Shown: positions 46,245 to 56,303 of the stretch, piece after piece
Numbering within the stretch: the first letter of the stretch is position 1
How the letters are laid out: every line of letters begins with the position of its first letter
DNA from: Rhypophila decipiens
Taxonomy: Eukaryota; Ascomycota; Sordariomycetes; Sordariales; Naviculisporaceae
Assembly (NCBI GenBank): GCA_033297075.1
Contig: MU858078.1
Coordinates: forward strand, 62,001 to 126,000
Direction of reading: 5' to 3'
DNA length: 64,000 nt
The notes under the pieces: model-generated
Databases searched by the model: none
Seen by the model: only the letters and a program-made list of their open reading frames with translations
Told to the model about the DNA's origin: nothing
Made by a program: the position numbers and the translations under genes

Positions 46245-47702
46245 ATGAAACTCTCCACCTTGTTCTTTGCCGCTCTGGCGGAAGCGATTGTCCTCCCGAG
46301 AACGGAAGAGACCACGTTCTCGCCTGGCCCGGATGGCAAGTACACTATCAGCGCACCAGGGATCAAGGCACAGGTAAATGCCCACTTCACCACGTGGAAA
46401 TCCCGTCCCGACTGCAGACAAGAGGGTCCTGTTGCATCATGTGTAACTAGTAACTTACAAGCCGTAAAACAAACAGTTCATCGAGTACGGCGCGACTCTT
46501 ACGAACCTGTTCGTCAAGGACAAGAATGGCAACGACATCGACGTAGTTCTCGGATATGATGATCTCGATTGGTACCGTTAGTAAACCCTCCCAGACCCAA
46601 ATTTGACCATCCGACAATCCTCATCTCAAAATACTGAAAATGTCTTTGAAAAACAGCCAAGGACCCGGGCCACCCCGTTTACAACTCCATCCCGGGCCGA
46701 TACGTCAACCGCATCGGCAAGGCCAAGTACACCCTCGACGGCAAGGAGTACATCACCCAAGACAACGACGGCGGCAACACCCTCCACAGCGGCACAAACA
46801 ACTGGTCCTTCCGCTACTGGAACGTAACAGCCTTTACGCCAGAGTCCATCACCTTTTCCATCTCCGACGCCTCCAACTCCAGTCTCGGCATGCTCGGCCG
46901 CGTCGACTCGAGCGTAACCTACAGCGTGACCAACAGCACCTGGAACATCAAGATAACGGCCTCCTCACCCGAGCAGCGAACCCGTACGTCTCCCTCCCCC
47001 TTAATTAGTTTCTTGTCCAAACTGACAATTTTTCTCCCCCAAAAGCGGTGATGCTAACCCAACACACCTACTTCAATCTCGACGCCTACAAAAACCCCTC
47101 CACAGATCTAATCTGGGACCACACCCTCTACCTCCCATACTCATCACGGTACCTTGAAGCAGATCAGGGCGCCCTGCCCACAGGCAAGATCCTAACCGCC
47201 TCGCCAGGCAGCATAAACGACTTTACCTCGTCGCCAAACGTTCCATTCGGCCACTCCAAGAACGATCCCAAATTCCAAGGCAACTGCGGCGCCAATGGTG
47301 TCTGCGAGGGTTACAACGGGTACTGGCTCATCGACGACGCGCCAAAGGATGCCGTGGTCTTGACGCTTGCCAGCCCGTTCTCGGGGGTAAAGGCTGATTT
47401 GAGGACTGACCAGCCTGGTATTGTTCTTTATTCGTGTTCGTGGATGGATGGCTCTGCCGTGCTCAAGAAGACGCAGGGCTTGAGCGATAAGCAGCGGGTT
47501 GTCAAGAGCTCGTGTGTTGCTGTTGAGGCGCAGGATTATCCGGATGGGATTAACCGGTAGGTTTCTTCTATTCTTTTCGGCTGGGGGGTGATACTGACGA
47601 ATACTTCATAATAGTCCCGAATGGGGTCGCACCGAGGCTCAGATCCTCGGACCTGACGAGACGTACAACTGGGAGAGCTCGTGGACTTTTAGTCTGTTGT
47701 AA
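46245..47702 (+). CDS. secreted aldose 1-epimerase (galactose mutarotase family)
   Basis: Interconverts alpha and beta anomers of aldoses such as galactose or glucose. Five exons, 46245-46373, 46477-46576, 46657-46983, 47046-47556 and 47615-47702, join exactly to 384 residues. The start MKLSTLFFAALAEAIVLPR looks like a signal peptide, so an extracellular enzyme is likely. Mutarotase features: FIEYGATLTNLFVKD, GYDDLDWY, SIPGRYVNRIGKAKYTLDGK, the catalytic-type histidines in GGNTLHSGTNNW and TQHTYFNL, GYNGYWLID, and the general base glutamate in VAVEAQDYPDGINRPEWG. Donors are GTAAAT, GTTAGT, GTACGT and GTAGGT. Sugar specificity is not visible. Confidence 0.93.
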
Positions 47703-48558
47703 ATTGGTGCCGGGGCGGTGGCCTGTCAGTGAGGAGGAGAATCCGAAGGTCAGTTGGCCGGAGCCTTAACTATGCGTATCAACCCACCATCTAGTGACAT
47801 AGTTTGGTACATTCGAGTTGGGAACATATTATGCAATAATAAACGTGTTTCTTTATTGTCAGAACAAGTTTCTTCGTGATAAACTTCTTGCACTATTCCG
47901 TTTTGACCAGGGCTCCTATCAGAGGAAGGTCTGGCCTGGTTAGTTTGGCACTGCTCCGATTACTGTGAAAGATGCAGGAGGCCAGCCAATCTGCTTGACC
48001 GGTGTGAGTGGTTTCGTTGGCTCCGCCTTTCGAGCTTCGGGACTGGTCTTGCCCGACCACAATGAAGGAAAGAGCGCCGGTCATCTGATCTCCCTTTCTT
48101 TCTGTCGTGCCTGCTGTTTGTGTCAGGGCTGACACAAGCACACTAGGTCACGTCCAATTGGCCCGCATCCCCTCGTTTTCATCCGAACAATCAGAATCAA
48201 TGCCCCGCCTGGAGCTGGTAGTGATTTCTCCGAAAGAACTCAACCCTCGCTCAACAATTCACTTCGGTGTGAGAGAACATCAGTGTCTGCATTGATGGAA
48301 CGGAGCACGTAAATTCCGACAGCAGATTCCCGTCTTTTCATTTTTGACCACGGCAACTCGAGCAACATAAGCATCTCGGATTCAGTCGACGAACAACTCT
48401 TCGAAGACCTGCCCGAGTATCACGAACAAGGCTCACCCTGCTGCCCCGCTTGTCCCAGACGACGGGAACAGGCCAGGTTTTCGACAATGTAGGGTGATGG
48501 CGGTGACAGCGCTTCCGGACTGGCACAAGTCTGGGGTGAAGCGAAGCCTTCAACGCCT
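47703..48558. other. intergenic / possible lost 5' part of NLR
   Basis: 856 bp. No complete gene is seen. The hydrolase frame of the downstream NLR is open from about 48500 (ASGLAQVWGEAKPSTPV) but has an in-frame TAG just before, and no ATG. The true start exon may be lost or may lie undetected in this stretch. Confidence 0.4.
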
Positions 48559-51500
48559 GTGACTTGCGATTTCGTCTTTGTCCATGGTGTTGCAGGGCAT
48601 AGAGTTCATACATGGCAACACGGACCGAAAGAATTAGAGGAATACGGATACTTTTGGCCCAGAGATTCCCTAGGTGTTGATGTGCCCGGCTGCAGGGTTT
48701 TCACCTACGGATACGACATCCATACTTCGCCAACATCTTCCTCGAAAATGATTCTTTAAGACATGGCCAATAACCTGTTGGTTGGTCTCTCACAATACCG
48801 ACAAGCGCCAATGGCTGCTATTGCTCCGATCGTCTGGGTTTGTCACAGTTTGGGGGGAATGGTTGTCAAGGCGGTAAGTTTTAACTTTGGAAGCCCTGCG
48901 TTTCCCGTCTGGCTAGGTAATGTCTCGAGTTCGTGTCATATTGCTAATACATTGACGATAGGCCCATGTGCTCGCAGCTAATCCCTTACGACTTGGTCTT
49001 GACAACGCCAATATTAGTAGGTCAACAGCTGGAATTTTGTCCTTTGGAACCCCTCACTCTTGCCCTTCCCTGATCGGCTGGGGAACTGTTCTCGGGAGGA
49101 TAACCTCTGCTTCAACACACTCACAGGCGACTTCGGGACCAAATTGGCTTGAAATTTTCGGAGAAGACAGATTCCGCCCCCTACAATCCGAATTCACCAG
49201 GATCCTCAATCATCAAAATTTCTCTGTTTACTCTTTCTATGAGACACGGCCAACACCTGGCTTGGCGCTGCCTGTGATCATCACGAGTGGCGATAACGCA
49301 CTGGACCACCCTTCAGAGAAAGTCCGGTACCTTCCGGATACCGACCATATCTCTATGTGAAAGTTCTACTCCCGAGAAGATGAGAACTATCACCAGGTTC
49401 GAAATGCGATATCAGCCATTCTCGCCAGATCCGGAAATTATGATCCTAGGCCCCCCGGCGTTGACCAGGACCGCCCTATGAGCTACGAAGATGAAGATGC
49501 GAATCAACACAACGTACATGTTGAGAGCGAGTCCACTCAGCTACCGACTTTTGAAGGAGCAGATCGTGAGCCAGCCCATCGTCCAGCGTGTTTTGCATCT
49601 TTATCACTTGCAAGCAAACTATCTTTCATCAGAAAACGCCTAAACTCGAACTTGGGAAAATGCAAGCCAATCCCCCAGAGGCTCATGGGAAAATGCAAGC
49701 CAATCCCCCAGAGGCTCAAGGGAACATTTGAATGGATCCTTGACCACCCGTCCTTTGTTGGCTGGTTAAAGTCGGCACAGCGTCGGTCGCTTCTCATCAC
49801 AGGCCCACCGGGCTGCGGAAAGACTGTGGCTGCCGATTACATCGTCCAACATCTCCAGGAGAAGTGGCACAGAGATGTGCAGTTTGAACAAAGGCAGGAA
49901 TATATACTGAGCTACTTCGTCGATCATCACAAGTATCTCCCCAGTGCCGAGGTTCAAATGTTGTCGCAATTTCTGCTCCAGCTGCTCGAGGCGAATGAGC
50001 TGTTGGTCCGGCATTTCGAGGGTGAAGTACTGGATCGGTTGCCCCAAGGCACACCTACTATGGACTCGCAACAATATGTTCTTGACGCCGCATATGCCTT
50101 CCGCCTGTATCCCACTCAAGAGTCGGAGCATATCTCGGAACAGCGGACCCAAGACGACCAGTCCAGCCCATCTTCGACCAAAATTGCACATGAGTGTACC
50201 CACATCAAGCAGCACGACACCATTTCATGCCCCGGCAGCCGGTATTATTCCCAAGAGTACAAAGGCTATCAGTCGTCGCTGGAAACATCTAAACTGCTCA
50301 ACATCCTTGTCTCGATTCTCAACGATGAGCAGGTCCGAGACTGTTATTTCATTATCGATGGACTTGATGAGCTGAGCAAAGATGCCGTCACTAACATCCT
50401 GGATCTACTAAAGAAGTTCAAAACACTTGTCAAGGTCAAGGTATGCCTGACTCAGAAGGAAGCCATCGACACCGAGGGAACAAAGCTGGTTATTGCTTCC
50501 CGAAAGGAAGCATGGGCAATCAACCTTTCCTGCGATGCTGGGCGAGAAGATCGAAACATAGAAAACCCGCCTGGTTTCGTGAGCCCTGACATCAGACGCT
50601 TTGCCAAAAGCCAGTTGGACTCCCTGGTCCGGACAAGAACTATTCCGGCAAACAAAGTCAACGAGATCCGTGAATTACTCGAACGAGGGAAATCCTTCAT
50701 TTGGGCTTTGCTCGTTGGCAATATTTTCGCGAGTCTAACCACAATGCATGCGATGGACAACGCCATTCACGATCTTCGAGACGCAGATGGTACGAACCTT
50801 AACCCACTCTATGTGTGGATATAGGAGCATCTCCGGATTCAGAAGGACCTGACGCTGCTTACATCACTGCACTTCCTGGCGCATGCGCGAGAGACAATCA
50901 CTCTCGAGGAGCTTGCTGTTCTTCTTGTCACTTCACGACAGACGGCCAAGGATTGCTTGCATCCTCTGCTCGTCCAAAGAAAAGACAGTCCATTGGACCT
51001 CTCTGTCGATGCTCCTACGACTACAGAAGAGCTGGAACGACTCATTCCTCTGAACCTGCGAGACTTGTTCTCTCACAAATGTCTCGGTTTGGTGGATCTC
51101 TCTGGCCATGTTGTGAGGTTCAAACATTCATCATTCCGAAATTTTCTGTTAGAAACACCTACAGATAAAGAGGTGCGCCTGACGGTCGATTTCGTCATGG
51201 CTTCTGGGTGCCTTGAGCTACTCATCTTGAAACCGAGAGCTGGGAAGGAGTATCGATCCTCGTTCGGAATTGCGGCCTGGGACGGTTGTTTTAACTCCGA
51301 GAAATACAAATCGTATGCGTTCCGTCACTGGGCAGACCACATGTCGCATGCTAGAAAGAAGGGAGCAAATTTGTATCCAACGCTGAAGCGAGTGTGGGAT
51401 CAAATGAATCCAGACGACCGGGGAGCTAGATTGCTTGCATCGGCTGGAAAGGTGGCTTCTTGTGGCCTTGAACGGATCAACCTACTGGCGGTCGTGGCTG

Positions 51501-53158
51501 CTCTTGAGCTCTACTACCTTATTCCAATGGTATATAATGACATTGGGCCGGGTGAGTCTGGCAGAGATGACTCGGTTTTACCAGTGGAGGTTCAGTTGGC
51601 TGTGGAGAATCAATGCCTGTTTTCTTTGATGAGGTTGAAGGATCTTGGGTACAATCTTGTCGAGGGAAAAACCAGTAAGGGGGGAAACATACTCGACATC
51701 GCCTCCGCGACTGGCAACTCCTTGTTTGCACGTCAAGTATACACGCACACAGGACCTGTCATCTTGCCCGAGACGACACACCGGTTTATTCTTGAACACA
51801 AATCAGATTGGCATCGCCACGCCAACACCATTTTCCTCTTCGCTATTGAAAGCCCCCACTGTGACGACCTCTACCAGGTTACTTCTGATCTAATTTATCT
51901 AGACAAGGCCACACTGCTGAGAGGTCTTGTTACCGCCATAAACCTGAACAAAGATGGCATTGCTAGGTTCATTCTCGGGCGGCTGAAGGGCACTAATCTT
52001 CTCGAAAAGGTCAAGCTGGGGCAGGCCGTCATTGCTGCCGCGAAAGGTGGCAACATCCGCATTACGAAGTTGCTATTGGAGATACTGACCTGGTGAGGCT
52101 GCTCATGGACAAACGCGCCGATCTCGATGCTCTGGACAACCGTGGCCAGCTACCTGTCCACTGGGCGTGCAGCCGAGGTCATACACAAATCCTTCGCGAA
52201 TTCTGTTGGTTTGGCTCTCTAAATAGATACGCCGACAAGGAGGGCCGCCATCCCCTTCACCTTGCTTGCAAAGGCGGAGCCACTGAGACCGTCCGGTCAC
52301 TTGGCAATGGCATGGTAGACGCGCGTGACTCCAAGGGTCGCTCGGCCCTGCACGTCGCCGTGAGCGATGGCGCTCTCGAGGTTGTTCTTGCGCTCGCGGA
52401 GATGGGCGCCGATCTCGACATCAAGACAAATCAGGGATCCACGCCACTCCAGATCGCCGCCAGCAAAGGCCACGTGAACATTGTGGAGCCCCTCCTTCGA
52501 TTCCGCACTGATCCCAACGCTCGTGATAACGAAGGGCGGAACGCTCTACACTGCGCCATCCTGGCGGACAGGGGGCGCGGAGGTTCAGATTGCGTGCTCG
52601 CTATGGTTCAGCTGCTCTTTGGATACGGGGTGGACGTGACGGCGCGGGACAATGACGGACGTCTTGCATTTCACTATGCCGCCCGATGTGGCAATGTCTC
52701 GCTGCTTCCAATGCTCATTAAGAAAGGAAGCGATGTGTTCCAAAAGGATAACCACGGGCGAACCGCACTTCACTACGCTGCTAGGGGCAATCACCTTTTA
52801 ACCGCCAGGTATCTGTTACGAGAAACCGGGTTCGGACAGACCAAGGCATTGCTCAACTCTGTCGACGATATGAGCAATACGGCACTATTGGATGCTATGC
52901 TACGGAAGGGCTTCCTGGGTCTCTACCGCTTTTGGAGGAGTTTTTGGAGGTCAATACAGGAACCATCTGGATGTGGACATTAATAACAGCGAAGGGAAGA
53001 CTGTTTGGGATCTACTACGTGCATGTGACTTCAGCGCAAAGACGCTGAAGAGAATGGATTATAATGTAACGAACATGCACAGGCGGTATGGTAATATTTA
53101 CAAAACGCTCTTTGAAAGGAGACTTGAGAAGATCTGTCGGGGATTAGAGCCGACATAG
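48559..53158 (+). pseudogene. broken NOD-like receptor: alpha/beta-hydrolase + NACHT + ankyrin repeats
   Basis: Fungal STAND/NLR remnant read in one continuous order. SERAC1-like hydrolase: DFVFVHGVAGHRVHTW, then VWVCHSLGGMVVKA, intron 48873-48961, then SFGTPH and the late His of DTDHISM. NACHT: Walker A ITGPPGCGKT at about 49798 and Walker B FIIDGLDEL at about 50350, then a helical region. Ankyrin repeats occupy about 52093-52870 (GQLPVHWACSRGH, GRSALHVAVSDG, GRTALHYAARGN). C-terminal DINNSEGKTVWDLL ends at 53158. Breaks: in-frame TAA at 48757-48759, TGA at 49358-49360 and TAG at 50822-50824; a frameshift near 52080; a second near 52880-52960 that returns to the earlier frame; and no ATG at the 5' end. 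Such proteins sense non-self and trigger cell death. An intact alternative through introns was tested at each break and does not keep frame, except weakly at the TGA. Confidence 0.82.
49654..49719 (+). repeat. 33-bp tandem duplication inside the NLR pseudogene
   Basis: Two adjacent 33-bp units, 49654-49686 and 49687-49719, differ only in the last base. They encode GKCKPIPQRL twice, just before the GTFEWILDHPSF motif that precedes the NACHT P-loop. The length is a multiple of three, so the frame is kept. Confidence 0.95.
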
Positions 53159-53428
53159 ACCGAACTATGTAGCTAGAGTTAGTGAATTCATAAAGATAAC
53201 GCAGTCCACCTTTGAGACAGGCCTTGGCTGGAAGCAGGCATTATTCGTGGGCAGTGAACTCTATCGTAAGCCCGAGAGAAAGGTCGATGCGGTTCAAGCT
53301 ACTGTGTTTGGATCAGGTAAAAGAGGGTTCAACAAGGTGTCAAGGTAGCTTCTGGACTTCTATTGCGGCCAAACACCAAGCTTCCCAACTCCCAACGTCT
53401 TCTCCAACAAACAGTCACACACCATTCC

Positions 53429-54388
53429 TTACACTGGACTGCCCTGCCCCCACGAAAAACACCCACTCGTGCAATCCAACTGGAAGAACTTGACCACCGT
53501 ATCCGCCTGCACCCTGATATCATGCGTCACGCCGGCAACACTATACGCCTCGAACCAGCCATTCGGCCCATAAGTCGTCTTTGTCCACCCACTCAACGGC
53601 GTATTCTCCGTCGTGGCCGTGGGCGTCTCACTCAGCCCCAAGACGGCAGTCCACTCCTTGATCTGCTCCCCAAAATTGACATAATCCAGCACCTCGTCCT
53701 TGGTCCCGTGGAATGTCTGAAACTTGGGTCGCCACCCTTTATAACCCGGATACGCAGCCTCCACGATGGCCTTCCACTCCTCCGAGGTCCGCTTCACCTT
53801 GCCCGTCGCACACTGGTCATTCCAATACCCGTACACCCCCGCGTTATTCCCCGGCGCAGCAAAACATGCAAACGGCACACCGGCCCACGCACTCCCCGCG
53901 GCAAAGACATCCGGATAAGCCCCGATCAAGACATTCGTCATCATGGCTCCCGAGGAAACACCCGTGACGAATACCCGCGAGGCATCAGCGTTGTACTTGG
54001 CCAGCGTCCACTTGACCATGCTCACGATGCCCAGGCTGTCGCCGCCGCCGTTGTGGGTGAGCGTCTCGGCCGAGGAGACGTCCCAGCATTGGTCTGCTTT
54101 GTGCGGGCTCTCAGGGTAGATGACGATGAAGCCCTGCTTGCGGGCTAGCGCGGGATACGAGCTCCCAAAGGCGGCGGCTGCGGTGCCGTGGCACCAATGC
54201 GGGTTTACGAGGACGGCTGGGTTTGGCGCGAGCTGGTCGGGAACGTAAATGTAGAAGCTTACGTTGGTGGGGTTGGGACCGAAGTCCTCGGTGATTTGGA
54301 CTAGGGAGGCGGCGGCTTGGGTGGATTGTGCTATGAGGGTGAACAGGGCCGCTGCTGTGGCGATGGCTTTGCGGAGTGATGATATCAT
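53429..54388 (-). CDS. secreted acetylxylan esterase, carbohydrate esterase family 1
   Basis: Removes acetyl groups from xylan during plant cell-wall breakdown (CE1, PHB-depolymerase-like alpha/beta hydrolase). The single exon gives 319 residues. The start MISSLRKAIATAAALFTLIA is a clear signal peptide; an upstream in-frame ATG would add a charged Lys/Arg/Glu stretch encoded by a (CT/GA)n run and is rejected. Features: YIYVPDQLAPNPAVL, NPHWCHGTA, VIYPESPHKADQCWDV, the nucleophile Ser145 in TGVSSGAMM, FHGTKDEVLDY (acid Asp region) and GVTHDIRVQ with the catalytic His. There is no cellulose-binding module after the catalytic domain. Feruloyl esterase activity is the main alternative. Confidence 0.92.
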   Translation of the reverse strand: MISSLRKAIATAAALFTLIAQSTQAAASLVQITEDFGPNPTNVSFYIYVPDQLAPNPAVLVNPHWCHGTAAAAFGSSYPALARKQGFIVIYPESPHKADQCWDVSSAETLTHNGGGDSLGIVSMVKWTLAKYNADASRVFVTGVSSGAMMTNVLIGAYPDVFAAGSAWAGVPFACFAAPGNNAGVYGYWNDQCATGKVKRTSEEWKAIVEAAYPGYKGWRPKFQTFHGTKDEVLDYVNFGEQIKEWTAVLGLSETPTATTENTPLSGWTKTTYGPNGWFEAYSVAGVTHDIRVQADTVVKFFQLDCTSGCFSWGQGSPV

Positions 54389-55261
54389 GTTGTTTGCTGA
54401 TGGGAGGTATTTGACTCTCTCTCTCTCTCTCTCTCTCTTTTTACACAACTACGAATTTCTCACGGGTCATGGTTTCCAGGAAGTCTACGAATATATTTAT
54501 TTGTGTTTGTTTTTCTCTGAGTGATTATCGTCACGGAATAATTACTCGGGACAGGTATATTACTGATTCGCCTCGGGCCGTGACCTGCGAATATCGCGGA
54601 GCATGGCCGTCCGAGTTCTTGATTGGGAATCTGGGATTGCATTGAGCCGGATTGTCTATGGAGGAACGAAATCTTCAGGACTCGAGGAGGACTTTCTCGC
54701 CCATCTGGTACAGCACGTTCATAAACGAAATGGCATGTGCATGGAGACAGTTCGGATTCCAGGTTAAACTGCAACGGCGGCAAGCCTAATGAGTCGCACA
54801 TGGTTGCTAGTTTCCCATTAACCTGACCTAATGACGCCGGTCCATCTGGACACTTTAGTCAGAAAAGCCACTCCCCAAATAGAAGCTTTCGATGGATAGA
54901 GTTTCGGAGGGCTTGCCCGGCGCAGGTCCAAGTGTCGATGCTGCTCCACGGCCGGTGGGCAATGAGCTCATTCTCTCGTCGTCAGCAGCCCACGTTAGCC
55001 CTGCGGCTGAGGTTCGGCGCCAGTTCATGACGTTTATCGTGAATCCAAAGGACGCCGGCTTGAAGCACATGAAGGCGGAAGTTGGCTAGGAGTGCCATCG
55101 GGGGCGACAAACATGCTCTCGAGGTCCATAAAACACGCTGTAAATCCCAAGATTCCATGCTGTGATATCTCCCAGTGTCATTGAACACCACAAAGCCTTG
55201 AACACATGCCACCAGGAAAACAATTCAAAAATAAATCACTTCATCAAGCTACTTGCCCAGC
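54389..55261. promoter_or_regulatory. divergent promoter region, acetylxylan esterase / small Hsp
   Basis: 873 bp between two divergent genes, with no gene inside. It includes the dinucleotide run at 54415-54438 and, near 54883, GAAGCTTTC, which is close to but not a proper heat-shock element. Regulation is not determined. Confidence 0.45.
54415..54438. repeat. (CT)n microsatellite
   Basis: About 12 CT units on the plus strand, reading as (AG)n in the leader of the acetylxylan esterase gene just 5' of its ATG. Confidence 0.9.
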
Positions 55262-55861
55262 ATGGTCTTCTCACTCCCAGACAACTTGTATTCCACCGAC
55301 CCCAACTTCACCACCCTCTTCCGTCTGCTAGACGACTTTGACAGCTACTCTCGCGAAGTCCAGTCCGACGACAAGATGCAGGGACCTCCCCCAAGACATG
55401 GCCGATACGGGCGCGGTCTCTATCCCAAGTTCGACATCCGCGAGACCCCCGAGGCCTACGAGCTCTACGGCGAGGTCCCGGGAATGGACCGCAAGGACAT
55501 CCACATCGAACTGAGCGACACCAACCAGCTCCTGATCCGCGGACACGCCGAGCGCAGCTATGATGAGCCTGGCAAGAAGTCGGGCGAGGACAAGTCTGCC
55601 GAGAATGGAGGATCCAAGGAGTCGTCTGGCAAGGATAAGGATTTTAAGGAGAAGAAGAAGGACAGCGGCAGCGGCAGCGGTGAGGTCGGAACCATCAGGT
55701 TCTTGCAAAAGGAGAGACAGACTGGCAACTTTGCTCGCGAGTTTGCTTTCCCTGGTCCGCTGTCCGAGTTTGACATCTCGGCTAGTCTTGACAAGGGGAT
55801 CCTCAAGGTTGTGGCGCCAAAGTCTAAGCCCACTACTGGCCGGAGAATTGAGATTTCCTAA
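55262..55861 (+). CDS. small heat-shock protein, HSP30/Hsp20 family
   Basis: ATP-independent chaperone that binds unfolding proteins under heat or other stress. The single exon gives 199 residues; the start is the first ATG (MVFSLPDNLYSTDPNF). The alpha-crystallin domain begins near residue 54 (KFDIRETPEAYELYGEVPGMDRKDIHIELS) and ends with REFAFPGPLSEFDISASLDKGILKVVAPK, followed by a C-terminal RRIEIS. An insert of about 40 residues rich in Lys, Glu, Gly and Ser (about 103-143) splits the domain, as in Neurospora HSP30. It is divergent from the acetylxylan esterase gene. Confidence 0.94.
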   Translation: MVFSLPDNLYSTDPNFTTLFRLLDDFDSYSREVQSDDKMQGPPPRHGRYGRGLYPKFDIRETPEAYELYGEVPGMDRKDIHIELSDTNQLLIRGHAERSYDEPGKKSGEDKSAENGGSKESSGKDKDFKEKKKDSGSGSGEVGTIRFLQKERQTGNFAREFAFPGPLSEFDISASLDKGILKVVAPKSKPTTGRRIEIS

Positions 55862-56303
55862 GGGGAGGATGTTGTTGTGGACGCAAAATTGCAAAATGGG
55901 TGTTGGATATTAGTTCCTGGGATTTCATTTAGTTGAGCACCCAAAACAGCAATGACAAGACGAAATAATCCATGACCGTGAAGCACATTGACCGTTCATC
56001 CAGAATCACCACACCGCACTGACATGACGTTCCCAATGATCTCGTCTGTTTGAGGCTGTCCCTCTGCTCACAGACATCCACTCGTCGGTGCGCTGGGTCA
56101 TGACATCAACACATGGTAACAAACAAAGCACTTTGTGGGCAACAATGTCAACATCATGAAAGAGGCAGCCATTATATATACGATAAAGATTTCCCTGATC
56201 ATATTCGGCCTTCTCGGTCCAGTAAAGCAATCCCGTCACACCAACTCTTGAGGCAGCAACCTCTGCTCCCCGTTTGCCCCCAAAGCCGGGGATCAAAGTC
56301 AAG
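55862..56303. other. intergenic
   Basis: 442 bp with no gene. It holds the 3' flank of the small Hsp gene and the leader of the following membrane-protein gene. Confidence 0.4.

Noticed and set aside
49358..49404. Small intron (GTGAAAG ... TCACCAG) that would remove the second NLR stop
   Set aside because: About 45 nt is shorter than any other intron here and would delete the KFYSREDENYHQ segment that fits the family. The other two stops and two frameshifts would remain.
50791..50824. Intron removing the third NLR stop
   Set aside because: The GTACGA donor and ATATAG acceptor exist, but joining them shifts the frame away from EHLRIQKDLTLL, the continuing family-like sequence.
54389..54448. 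Upstream start for acetylxylan esterase
   Set aside because: It would place a Lys/Arg/Glu tract from the dinucleotide repeat in front of a clear signal peptide.
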